Part shown: piece by piece, positions 45,206 through 55,904 of the stretch
How the letters are laid out: every line of letters begins with the position of its first letter
Numbering within the stretch: the first letter of the stretch is position 1
From: Ixodes scapularis
Taxonomy: Eukaryota > Arthropoda > Arachnida > Ixodida > Ixodidae
Direction of reading: 5' to 3'
Assembly: GCF_016920785.2 (NCBI RefSeq)
Contig: NW_024609837.1
Coordinates: forward strand, 42,782,745-42,846,744
Length of the DNA: 64,000 nucleotides
Program-made: the position numbers and the translations under genes
The notes under the pieces: model-generated
Database searches by the model: none
Seen by the model: the letters and a program-made list of their open reading frames with translations, nothing else
What the model was told of the DNA's origin: nothing

Positions 45206-48200
45206 AACCGTTTTTCATTGAGATTTTTCGAGCGATCTTGAGCTACATTTACGTGAATGCAATCGTAGCGCATCGGATCAAGCAGGGACCAATCACACGC
45301 AACCCATCTTCCTTCTTCTTGCTCTTCTAACCATGTGCCACCAATCGTAATAGTAAAATCTCGATTCGATGAGCAACAGTCGCACCCATGTAAAATGCAA
45401 ACCCTGTTCATATAGACCAGAGGTCTCCAATCGTTTTGTCTAAGGGGCCGGATCGAGGGATATATGTCGCTGTCTCCAGGATCAAAAAATAGATAAGTAG
45501 ATATAAATGAGGCAAGTCTAAATAAATAACCGCACAAAAAAAAAACATTTTATAGATTGTTTTAGGTAGACGAATACGTCTCCTTTATTTATAAATCCAA
45601 TATTTAGCTAACTACAACACTGCACAATCATTGGGACCCAGGAAACTCATGAGCCATTAATCGAAGGGCATAGAAACTTTGGCATGTTTCAACAAGCCAA
45701 AATTTTTAAATTTTTTTAAATTATGGCAATATATATGATAGATACGACACAGTGCATTCCGAGCAATATACACAAGAACGCGTAGGAATTTGAACATACG
45801 TAGTGACACAGATACGAAAAAGGGGACTAAGAAGGGCCATTGATGAGAATGGCCGATGAATAATATGACGAGAGGACACACCTTACAATAAGCAGTTTTC
45901 TCTCTTTTTTTTTTTCTTTTCTTGTTTGGGGGGGGGGGGGGGGGGGGGTGGTAATTTTGTTTACGCGGTTGCGGCGCTGTTTTTTTCCGCGTGCGCATAG
46001 ACTAAATTGCAGTTGTCGTTTCAATGACGTCACAGAATTACTCTGCCTCGGCTAAGACATCGCGGTTAAATAGCTACTGGAAATCAAGAATACCGGGATA
46101 ATTTCGCTAAAATAGCATCTCCTCAGAGCCAAGCTCTGCCACTGGGAGATACTACGAACGAACTGGATTCCTCGGCATTCTATTGTACACGACAAATTAG
46201 TATCAGGAAAAAGGTCAAATCAAATGTAAACTAAATCAGTTTCGTCGTGAATTACTGAAGCACCGATTACAGTAATTAGTCTAATATCTAAATAAAATTA
46301 TTTTATGATTAAAATTGATGAAATCGAGAAGTAATTTCAATGAAACGCATTGGGCGAGCGGAATGGGTTAGGCCTGAAGTCAGTTACATTCGGCTACATG
46401 AGACTCTTGTGACAATTACTTAGCCACCAAAGGCAATTGTAATATTTTTTTTTTAATTTATAACTTGGTTTGTATAGCTCATAATATAAGGAGTACTTTG
46501 TTTAATTTATTGTGACATGTGCGTCGTACACCGACTTTTGATCTTATTTTAGATCGGCTATCGTTTTACGACTTTTACCAGATTTTACCGTATTGTATCA
46601 CTGAGACTATACCCGATTTTCTACTGAACGGATGTTCTGCTGTAAATCAGGTCGTTAGAGAGTCGCCACTCATTGTGTAGCTCTGATGAAGCAACAACGT
46701 TTCTGAACCCCGAGGACGATGCGCGATTGCACCGGCCATATTTGTCGCCTCTCCTACGCATAAAAATAAATAAATAAATATAAAAAAGAAAGCATATAAA
46801 TTCCCTTTCAATATGCAAGCCCCCGATGTAATAAAAAAAGTGTAAACAAAGAGAACAAACAAAAATAATCATAAAAAAGGATGGTGCTCGAAGGCGACGC
46901 CCTTAAATTTACGACCCGAAAATTGCCATCGTCTTTAAAGCACCACTTTAGCGCTCCCTGCAGTCTAGCCACGCCATCTTTTATAAAGTGGCTGAAAATA
47001 AAGTAGGAAAAAAAAAAAACACGAACGCGCCGTAAAGAAAGAAATGGAAACCAATTTTGCCTTTGATGCGCGGCGGCTTTTAGTGTTCCTTTCTGAACTG
47101 GCTGAGCGTTTATAGTGGAAATAAAATTAGATATGTAAAACAGGTTCATTCTGCTTCAGATTGAAACCTATACCCTCCTATTTATGCGAACGAAAAAAAA
47201 AAAAAACTAAGATATTGCGCCGTGGAGCCAAACACGAAAAACAAAAGGACAAAAACGGTTTAATATTTCGAATGCGTTAGAGGCGCGAAGGTTGTCGAAG
47301 GCGACGGCGAAACTATCAAATCTTCGCTCCCCGTTCAGTCGATTGCAGAGTCCCAATTCTGGGAATGTGGTACTTTCATGCATAATTGAAAAGTACAACT
47401 TACTACCGTGTGGTGACGGCAGAGAGGGGGGGGGGGGGGGGTGCAGGTCATTATTCGTTACGTTCGGATTTCAAGTTAACTTTCACCACACATTCCCTGC
47501 CCTTTAAAAAAAAGAAAAAAAGAAACAAGAAATTTAGCCCATCAACGCGAACAGTAGAAGAATCCCAGCTAATGACGAAATTTGGAGTATGATTAGGCCT
47601 GTAAAAAAAATGATGCGAAAACGTCACGCTTGCTAACCCAGAACAAATCATAATTTTCGAGTCGGAAAGGTTCTTGATTGGCTGTCCCCGTGTTCTACAG
47701 GAAACTGTCACCGAGCCAACATGATAATTTCGGACCATATAACTAGAGTTCAGTGTTTTCGGATGAGTCTGGAGAAGAAAAAAATATCCGAAAAACACTG
47801 GCCGGTGAATTTTCCGTAAATTCGAATTTACCCGAAAAACATAAAATATTACGGTCACAACGACAAAAGAAAACCGGTATTTTACAAATACACTTTATAA
47901 GAGCACAGGGTCAGTGGTCCTGAAGAAAGTCCGCTTCGGTTTCCTTCGGAATCTCGAACTACGTGTAGTTGTTTGCCTTCGATGTCCCTCTTTCGTTATT
48001 ATAAATTAGAAACCAACACGCTCAACCATTTACGTGACGAAAGGGGTTTGCCACTTAGCTCGTCGGGGCTCCTGCCGGACAACGGGTAACGGTACCCAGA
48101 CTTTATATATTTCGTTTTTGAATTTTTATGAAACTGGGAACACACTAAAACTAACTCCGAATTTCGGAGAATTGATGATCTAACTAAACCAGGCTCCGAT

Positions 48201-48435
48201 GAACCCCAAATTTTCAGCGAAAAATAAACTTAGAGAAAAAATTAAAAAAAAAAAAAAAACACCATCCGAATTTTGCGAGGAATAAAACTCCGAAAACACG
48301 GAATCCTAGATAATCTCGTTCGCTAGCGGCAGCTGAGCAATTTCAAAGTCCAAGTTTCGCATTCCAAAAGATAGCAGACTTCCTTTATTTGCCGTGCTGG
48401 CGGGAGATGGAGGCACATCGACAGGTATATTTTGC
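45206..48435. other. HCN intron 2, 3' part; no gene recognised
   Basis: A G run of about 21 lies at 45928-45948 and another G run at 47426-47441, with an (AAAT)n tract near 46763-46780. Open frames are T- or A-rich and carry no domains. Confidence 0.45.
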
Positions 48436-48437
48436 TA

Positions 48438-48585
48438 AAGTCGTTGACCACTTAAGGAACGCGGGGTATAGCCAATCATATTCACGCATTTCAGTTGATT
48501 ATTCGTTTTTCGGTGTTCTTATTGGCTTCAATGGACTAGCCACACCCTGCGGTTCTTAATCTACCAGTCACTATAGTGGAGACAT
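48438..48585. repeat. Foldback/MITE family B, copy 4
   Basis: CTTAAGGAACGCGGGGTATAG and AGCCAATCATATTC pair inverted with CTTATTGGCTTCAATGGACT, and with CACACCCTGCGGTTCTTAAT. It is the shortest and most symmetrical copy of the family (others near 84, 15265 and 34655). Confidence 0.7.
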
Positions 48586-48784
48586 TATAGGCGTAGCAAA
48601 AGGACAGATTGAGTGTCGTAATTCACACTGCCCAGGTATCTTGTGGCGTTCCTTTCCTTCCTAATGTACTTTCCCTGTCAGAACTTTTTTTTTTTTTGTG
48701 CTAGAATATTTGTTTTGAACTGCGGCTTACCGCTCTGCCCTGGAAGTGAAGGCCAGCCTCAAAGCCTGGAGTCCTTCCGCGCAG

Positions 48785-48948
48785 GTTCTACTGGGACCTG
48801 TGCATGCTGCTGCTTCTCGTGGCGAACCTCATCGTTCTGCCCGTGGCCATCTCGTTCTTCAACGATGACCTGTCCATCCGGTGGATCGCCTTCAACTGTC
48901 TCTCAGACACAATCTTCCTGTTGGACATCGTCGTCAACTTCCGAACGG
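48785..48948 (+). CDS. Ih: HCN (Ih) channel, S1-S2 exon
   Basis: The acceptor is CCGCGCAG and the donor is ACGG before GTGAGC. The exon's first G completes Arg from the previous exon. It then encodes FYWDLCMLLLLVANLIVLPV and AISFFNDD (segment S1 and the short S1-S2 loop), WIAFNCLSDTIFLLDIVVNF (S2) and RTG. The match to vertebrate HCN (FYWDLIMLL, NLIILPVGITFF, SDTVFLLDL, NFRTG) is residue for residue over most positions. These helices form the first half of the voltage-sensing domain. It leaves one base (G), so the next joint is phase 1. Confidence 0.97.
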
Positions 48949-49007
48949 GTGAGCGGTCACAGACCCACCCCGTGGAGGCTCAACTCCACGGAGCCAATGC
49001 GGAACGC

Positions 49008-49183
49008 AAGTTCGTCTGCGTCTTTTGCAGGGGTTGTGGTGAAGTCAGAGTGCCGCGCTCTGATGGCCTCTTATTGAAGGAGAGTGGGTAAACCTCAAGG
49101 CAGATTGTTTTGAGGTATATTCCTTATCCTAGAATCAAAGTCACCGCAACCCCTGTGCAAGAGGCAGACGACTTGCTCTTCGC
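49008..49183. repeat. Foldback family A, copy 3 (in HCN intron 3)
   Basis: GTTCGTCTGCGTCTTTTGCAG and GGTTGTGGTGAAGTCAGAG pair with CACCGCAACCCCTGTGCAAG and AGGCAGACGACTTGC. It begins 60 bp after the exon's donor. The internal TCTTTTGCAGGG reads like a splice acceptor, as in the other copies. Confidence 0.7.
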
Positions 49184-49226
49184 ATAGAGAGTTTTAGAAT
49201 AGGGATGGACCCCAAGGCTTCAGGTT

Positions 49227-49307
49227 CCCCGAGCAGCAGGAGGCGCCGCACTGCGCACGCGCACAAGTTCTACGCATGCGCAGTGCGCCGCCCCAGGCTG
49301 CTCGGGG
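49227..49307. repeat. 31-bp inverted repeat with NRF-1-like motif
   Basis: Arms 49227-49257 (CCCCGAGCAGC ... CGCACTGCGCA) and 49277-49307 (TGCGCAGTGCG ... GCTGCTCGGGG) are complementary with a few mismatches. The loop side holds GCATGCGCAGTGCG, an NRF-1-type sequence. Confidence 0.75.
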
Positions 49308-49342
49308 TGCTTAAAGTGTCTCTCCTAAAACCGCAGTCACTC

Positions 49343-49470
49343 TGGTCGTACATCACACAAGAAACACGGAGTTTCTCCGCGGACATGACAACAAAAGTAT
49401 CCGCGGACACGCCTCAACCATGTATGAAGCATTTTGACATCATAAATACGTATGTGTGCCTCCATCTTGT
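49343..49470. repeat. Dispersed repeat family N, copy 2
   Basis: Positions 49364-49388 match 1975-1999 exactly, followed by ATCCGCGGACACGCCTCAAC. It fills part of HCN intron 3. Confidence 0.55.
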
Positions 49471-49648
49471 CTGCATACAGTTTTTGTGGCATCGTACAAG
49501 GAACAAACACAGCTCAGGCAGTGTATGCAGACTGTGTTTTGTACAATGCATAAGCCGTGTGAGCGACGTGCCGTCGGGCGAGGTCCGTCGGTTCTTCGTC
49601 GCATACTCTCTCCACGGAGTCCCTACGCTCTAAGCAATATGAAGCGCC

Positions 49649-49740
49649 TACTTTCCCGTAAATCACTTGGAACAGCCAATCGCTGCGATCTACGGAGGCA
49701 ACTCGCCGAATGACGAGGATGATAATATGTTTAAAATTAG
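49649..49740. repeat. Foldback family C, half copy next to HCN exon 4
   Basis: It aligns with the left arm of 11880-12005: CTTTCCCGTAAATCACTTGG (diverged), AGCCAATCGCTGCGATCTAC, GGAGGCAACTCGCCGAATGA and TGATAATATGTTTA. It ends about 35 bp before the acceptor of the S3-S4 exon. Confidence 0.6.
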
Positions 49741-49775
49741 TAGGCGTCATCTCCTCTTCTCCTTTGACACCGCAG

Positions 49776-50050
49776 GAATCATGCACCAGGACAACTCGGA
49801 GCAAGTGATCCTGGACCCGCGGATGATCGCCCACCACTACATCCGCACCTGGTTCTTCCTGGACCTGATCAGCTCCATTCCGCTCGACTACATCTTTCTC
49901 ATCTTCATCCAGGACTACAGCGACAGTTTCCAGCTGCTCCACGCGGGCCGCGCATTGCGCATCCTGCGCTTCGCTAAGATGCTCAGCCTCCTAAGGCTAC
50001 TCAGGCTGTCGAGGCTCGTTCGATACGTCAGCCAATGGGAGGAGGTCTAC
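49776..50050 (+). CDS. Ih: HCN (Ih) channel, S3-S4 exon
   Basis: The acceptor is GACACCGCAG and the donor is GTCTAC before GTGAGT; the two leading bases complete Gly of RTG. It encodes IMHQDNSEQVILDPRMIAHH (S2-S3 linker), YIRTWFFLDLISSIPLDYIF (S3), LIFIQD, a short loop, and HAGRALRILRFAKMLSLL with RLLRLSRLVRYV, the S4 voltage sensor with basic residues at about every third position. It ends QWEEVY at the start of the S4-S5 linker. The spacing matches HCN ([21 protein letters not shown] in vertebrates). It ends in phase 0. The S5-pore (GYG filter), C-linker and cyclic-nucleotide-binding exons are not found before 64000. Confidence 0.97.
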
Positions 50051-53000
50051 GTGAGTACCTTTCTCCTTTCTACCGCTGCGGCCCTTGCCCCGTACGCCCT
50101 TCCCAGCGCTTATCAGCCGGGCGAAAAATGCTGAATCACTGGCTTGTGGACGCATGCGCGGCGTCTGATCTTCTGCAGAAGAGAGCTACTGCGCATGCCC
50201 AGTACGCGCTGCACAGTCCAGTTGACAAAGATGGCAGCGCGAAGAAGGCGTTTTTGGAATGGTCTATATACGAAGCCGTCAGAAAATGAGATAGCGGTCC
50301 GATCAGCGATTACACTATTCTCACGAACCCGTCGTTGAGGACACCTCCTTGATGACAAGGCCGCAGTGCTGAATGTTTTACGTCACATACTGAGGGCCAG
50401 CGGGTGTCACTTATATTGAACTCGAGAGCCTCATAAGCGTTCGGCAGGAAATTGTGCCCTCACAGACTGAACGCGAGTACCAGCCAAAGGCAGCCCTCGC
50501 GCTCAATCTGTATCTCGCGCCGGCCTTTGGAAAGTGACGTAGAAAATACACCCTCACGGCCTTGCTATAAAGGAGGTGTTGGTTGAGGTCACATCATCCT
50601 CTGACGGGAGAGGAAGAAAGTATATGGTACCTAAAAGGACAACAAAGTTAGCACAAATAACAATAAACTCGCACGACAAAAAAAAAAAAAAAGATTCTGA
50701 CATTGTTAACAAGGTTTTGAGGTCCTTAAGCTTTCTCTGACATCTTTTGGATACAGTTCTGGACAAGAGCAGTTAAAATGCATGCCAACGCATAGCCTTC
50801 GCTTGTTGATACTACAGGGCGGTGACCATAGGAGTGTTTCTCGAAGACGTCTCTTGGATACATCCTTAACTAACAGATCCCGCACAGAGCTATCAGGCTG
50901 CGCGAAATTTACACTTGTGCTCTAGTTTGTTTTGTCGGCGTTTATATACCCGCACTTAATATAAACCGAAGCACAGAGAAAGAAAAAATGTTTGCACAGT
51001 ACCACAGTTTATTGGATACAAGATCTATTGTACGATACCGAAGAAGACCGACATTCTGACCTATCGAATCAACGCTTGGTTCCTAAAGACTGGCATTGTC
51101 TAGCTCGTTTAGAACGGAGTGTCAAAGACTCTTCACATTCGTGCAAAACGTATCAGCCCAGAAACAGACAATAGCGTCAGTCTTCAGGTGAGTAGATAAG
51201 GCCGTCGGTCCATTCAACCGTGGGCCCATCATACGACGGCCTTGCCTCAAATCACCCGGACGTGGGATGGAACAGTGTCATTGATATTTCGATACGCCGT
51301 AATACGAGCCCGACACAACGGCATCTCCAGGTATCACGTGGCAACCTTTGTCCAAGTTGGAGAAGGACGGTCGGTCTAGCCGCGGCAGTTATAGGGTATT
51401 GCTCCGTTTCGGTAAACAAAAACAGGAACGAAACTATTGGAAATCTAAAAGTTGAACCCCGGCGCAGACGGTCTTCGACGCTCACGCCGTATACATGCAT
51501 TTAAGGCTGGACTCCACTGAGCGAAAAAAACGACGAATTTCGCCCGGCGGCGTTCGCTCTCCGCGTAGCCGGTGGCTGTTGCGCCACGCGCAAAAGCGAA
51601 CGCGCCGCCGGGCGAAGTTCGTCCGTTCTTGGCCGCATATTCGCTCCAGGGCGCACACTCCTACCCAGAGGCGAAGTCGAATGAAGCTCTTCAGAAATTC
51701 CCGATTTTTGATCTATTTCGAGGGTGGAGCGCTTAAAGTACAGGAGTTCGCAGCTTGAGGGAAGTTCAAATGAGTATGCATTAACTAAGTTACAGAGTAC
51801 ATTAGTGAACACTGAAGATATCAGACTGGTAAAGGCAATAGGAATGCAGCTGAACAATCTCTTTACCTCCAAGTCTGGCATCATCATTTGCACACCTGTT
51901 TCCCTTACGTTTATTTCTGTTGCTTTAACTTCCCTCTCGGATTATATTTCCTGATCGCCCCAACTTTTGGCGGTATATGTTGGTCTCAGTTAGCACGTTC
52001 GCGTTCATGACATCGGCCCATATCCGTAACCTGTATTGTTGCGTCTGAAGGACAACTATGTAAACAACTCACAGATATTCGACAATTGGTGTTAATGGGA
52101 AGTTTTAGAAACTTGTGTTTCCGTATAGAACGATACTGGCATCGGAGGCACTCACTGACCCTTCGAAGTATGCTTTGATGCTCATGTCCGTTACGACATG
52201 GGACCTGTGAGAACGATTTGTTAAAACTCTGCTAAAAGCTTCTTTTGCGATACGATCCCGGCAGTTACAATAGGGAGGTAACGGTAACGATGTGTCGATA
52301 GCGTTACGGTAAAACTCTCTTGTATCCGTTATATTTTCGACCGAGCGTTTTTTTCTACTGAAAATATTGTTCAACGAAACATGTTATAAAGGACGTATTC
52401 GTTCGGAATGACTGTATCGGTCACGAGGGGCGTGTGACATATTATTATACGAAATAATTACCTAAAAGCCACTGCGTAGCTTTTTATTTTTAATTAATCG
52501 CCCAAGCCGAGATATTTCAATTCGTTCTTGTAGACCATCATCAGATTAAGCTATCACCACGGCAACAGTTCTTCGAATAAGCGAGTAAATAGAGCTTTCG
52601 GGACGGACCACCACATCAGTCTACAGAGTGCATGTAAAATACCGTAACACGTCCTCGTTATGTGCCCTCGTGATTTTTCTTCAATCACGTTGCATGCACC
52701 TAGCCAACTATTGCGGACATTCGCGTTCAACCTCCAAGTATCTGATCTGAAACAACGCTAGCCCTTCTTTTCCAGATCACTAAATATATAGTCCAAACAG
52801 CAAATCTTCCACCCCCCACCTAAACTGCGGGATAACAAAACTAGTCCACAATAAGAGTAATTAACCAGCGAATAACTGCATGGCAGACGCATCACCAGTG
52901 GTTAGCCTCCCATTTGTAATAAACTTTCATCTTCATTGCACAAACTATGCATTGTTTAGGTTTTTGTTTTCATTTTTTTTTGTTGGCGACTCGCTCGTTT

Positions 53001-53098
53001 ATTTTCATATCTGTTCATATGTTCACTGTTGTGTTGCTGACTTTTATTACGTTCGCGTAGACATTATGTGCACACTGAGTGGCTCCCTATTTCAGTAG
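50051..53098. other. HCN intron 4, 5' part; no gene recognised
   Basis: NRF-1-like GCATGCGC motifs occur near 50151 and 50193. A 2.8-kb AT-rich remainder holds no domain-bearing frame. I searched by eye for the S5/pore exon (HWSGCLQF, GYG) and did not find it. Confidence 0.5.
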
Positions 53099-53099
53099 T

Positions 53100-53335
53100 A
53101 TGCGGAGCGAAAGTCCGTCTGCTTCTTTTTGCAGGAATTATGGTGAGGTCAAAACGCTGAGCTATGATTGGCTCTGATTGAAGAATAGTGGGTAGAGCTC
53201 AAAGCAAGCTGCCTTGAGGTCTACCCTCTATTCTTGAACCAGAGCCAATCGGAGCTCGGCGTTTTTCTGACGTCACCACAACCCCCCCCCCCCCCCCCCC
53301 CCCCCCGCAAAAGAAGCAGACGAACTTGCACCCCG
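53100..53335. repeat. Foldback family A, copy 4 with 25-C insertion
   Basis: GCGGAGCGAAAGTCCGTCTGC at the left pairs with GCAGACGAACTTGCACCCCGC at the right, with GATTGGCTCTGATTGAAGAA and its complement inside. The right arm is expanded by a run of 25 C at 53282-53306, in the CACAAC(C)n spot. It is the most complete copy, showing the GGAGCGAAAGT end. Confidence 0.8.
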
Positions 53336-53889
53336 CTGCCAACACCGCGATACGATGGAAGCGATCAAGCAGAGCCCACATAGGAAACGGACAAAGACGT
53401 CGAGCGTCGTGACGATGCACTTTTGGTGCTGCTTGATTGGCCCGATCGGGTCGTAGCCTTGCTTGCGCTGTGATTTAAAGTGGAACGATTCTCAGCCTTG
53501 GGCTTACGACATTCTGTAACTTAGGTTGCAGTAATGGAAATAATTATAATTACAGGTCTACGAAGTGCCGACGGTGCATATTTGATATCATTCGATGCAC
53601 CGTTCCTCCGAAGAAAACCTTAAAACCTCCTCGTGCCAATTTCTCGCCAGAAAGTATCTCGCTTTCATAAGGAGGTGTACAAGGTCACGCTGTAAGGCGT
53701 TTTGTGAATTGGAATCGTCCACAAATCTCCCCATTTAATACTAAAAAAAGGGAAAATATCTCTGTAACCATTTAATTTTGAGACGAAGACACGATTAAAA
53801 GCAGACACCACAACGCCATTTCCGAGCTTTTAACTACGCCGTGTGCATGTTTAGGGAGCGGAAAATTAGTCAGCCCCCAAAATGGCCTC

Positions 53890-54060
53890 TGGTGTATCTG
53901 CTGCGACGAAACATGTGGCGAGTGCAGTATCCGCCGCTAGCCTTGGGGGTCTTCAACGTGCACCACGCAGTAGTTATACGCGACCGCCACGCCGGTACGC
54001 GTATATAAACCGTTTCCTTCCGGAGTAAAACCATGGGGGCGAATCCGGGGAGCCTGAATG
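53890..54060 (-). repeat. SINE body fragment (copy F3)
   Basis: GGGGGTCTTCAACGTGCACC and ACGCAGTAGTTATACGCGAC match the body piece at 9601 and 23734. The A/B-box half is missing. Confidence 0.5.
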
Positions 54061-54455
54061 GCCTTCTTTGAAGCACGTCACAAATGCGCGCGCCGCCGGC
54101 GGGTTAAAACGCGCGGCGCCAGTAGTTTCGCGCGTACACAGATGCCACCTCGGATATAGAGATGCCGTCTCGAGAGATTTAGACGCTTTTAGCTCTCCAC
54201 CAGGCGCTCCTGGGGGTTTATATTCACCACCAAAGGAAGCCTCCTTTTGTTTACCTCCAAATATTAACCGTCAGCTGCGCCCATTCGTGCCTGTCTGCGT
54301 GTGCTCCCATCTCTACCGTATTCTTCTACTTTTTATTTTATTTTCCTAGTCTCAACCTATGCGCCGCCCGGTCGGTGTCAGGCGCACGAAACGCGCCTGG
54401 CCGCAATGCCTTTCCCTGAACACCTGCACACCCAGCGGCACTGTGAAAGAAAAGT

Positions 54456-54480
54456 GCAATACAATACAATACAATACAAC
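54456..54480. repeat. (AATAC)n microsatellite
   Basis: About five tandem AATAC units. Confidence 0.85.
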
Positions 54481-54571
54481 GTGCCGCAGCACACTGTCAC
54501 CGCGAAACGCGTCGTGAACGAGGGGGGTCGAGTGGGGTAACACGCGCCAATGTGTCGCCTCTCAAGGAATG

Positions 54572-54720
54572 ATTGGCCAATCGCTGGCAATGGTGCTTTG
54601 GCCAGTGGCAAGCCATTGGCCCATGACTGGCCTTTCTCTGGCCATTGGCCAAACATTGGTCAATGAATGGCCACTCTTTGGCCATTGGCCAAAAGACCAT
54701 CACCAGTCATTGGCCAGTGC
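54572..54720. repeat. Minisatellite of TGGCCATTGGCC-type units
   Basis: Ten or so degenerate copies of (A/T)TTGGCCA with TGGCCATTGGCCA pairs. Because the core is self-complementary, the array can fold with itself. A G run (54787-54801) follows. Confidence 0.75.
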
Positions 54721-55019
54721 TTAGCCAAAATCCGTGCTGCTTGGTGTAATGTGCCGCAGCAGACTGTCGCCGTGAAGCGGCGTGAAGGGGGGGGGGGGGG
54801 CGGGTAGAGTTATTATGCGCTTTCTGTGATACAATACCCCGCCGTTCGTCACTGCACCTCCGAAAAGGGCAACACGCCGCCGTCCTTGGTGAGAGTCGTC
54901 TTTTTATTTCGAACAACAAGCGCGAAAGGGTTACAGTCGCCTCCTGCTTGCAAAAGAGCTGGACGTTCAAATAGGCCAATCAAGGCCCTGGATTTGCTCT
55001 ATGGTTTTACTCCGTGAGC

Positions 55020-55160
55020 AAACGGCAATACTCCGCCGGTACGATGTTCACACAGGTCGATACGGGCAGGGGTGGGGATTGAACCCAAGGTCCCTCGGTT
55101 CTGTAGTGCGAGTTTTGGGTCCAAGTGCTCCGAGCTGCCGTGCACTGACGCCCTCAGTCA
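55020..55160 (-). repeat. tRNA-derived SINE promoter fragment (copy F4)
   Basis: On the - strand, AGCTCGGAGCACTTGGACC (A-box-like) and GGGTTCAATCCCCACCCC (B-box-like) repeat the layout of 23800-23893. No tRNA fold is closed. Confidence 0.5.
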
Positions 55161-55904
55161 CCGATCCCCCCGCTGAGCTTGTACCTTACCCTTTCCCCCA
55201 AAGTTCCTACAACAGAAAAGAACGATGAGCGACAAGAGTGATAGCGGATCGCCGAAATAAAATTAAAGAGGCGGCTGTGTATAGAGACAGTCACCCGAAA
55301 AGAAAGTGAAATTAAAAGCATAAACAGTGGGGGTGATGGGTATAAAACAAGTGGGAAAAAAAGCCAAGGGGAATTAAAACGGTTTCTTACAGTTGAATCA
55401 CTCGAAAATACGATCATCATAGTACGGGTAGATAGACTGCGATTTCACAAAGAAACCAGTCTTCATAAACTGCTCCCCCCCCTCCCCCCCGCCTCCCAAA
55501 AAAGGAAAAAAACAAAGAAACCACGTGATTGACTTCGTCCTCACCCGACGGTTGCTCTGTTGACCCTTGCAGATGCATAGCTTGGGAAAGCTATCGAACG
55601 TTTCTGGGCTCTCGAGATGTATGATCGCAAATTGCGGGGAAACCTGTATGGCCCAGGTCAGTTGGCGAAAGACTTTCTGCCTGCCTTCGGACTGGTGGTG
55701 AATGGCCAGTAGCTCGGGCTTACCCGTCGCCGCAGCACTCACAACGCTTGGGCTCCGTGCTTACCCTGGAGAACGATGTTTTAGTGAACGACTCCTTCGC
55801 CTGGCGACGTTTATAAACACGGCATGTCATGAATGTCAGTCATCTGCGCTTTCATTCCGCCATTTTGTTCTCTAGAAAAACAGATGCTCTAAGGCGATAT
55901 TAGG

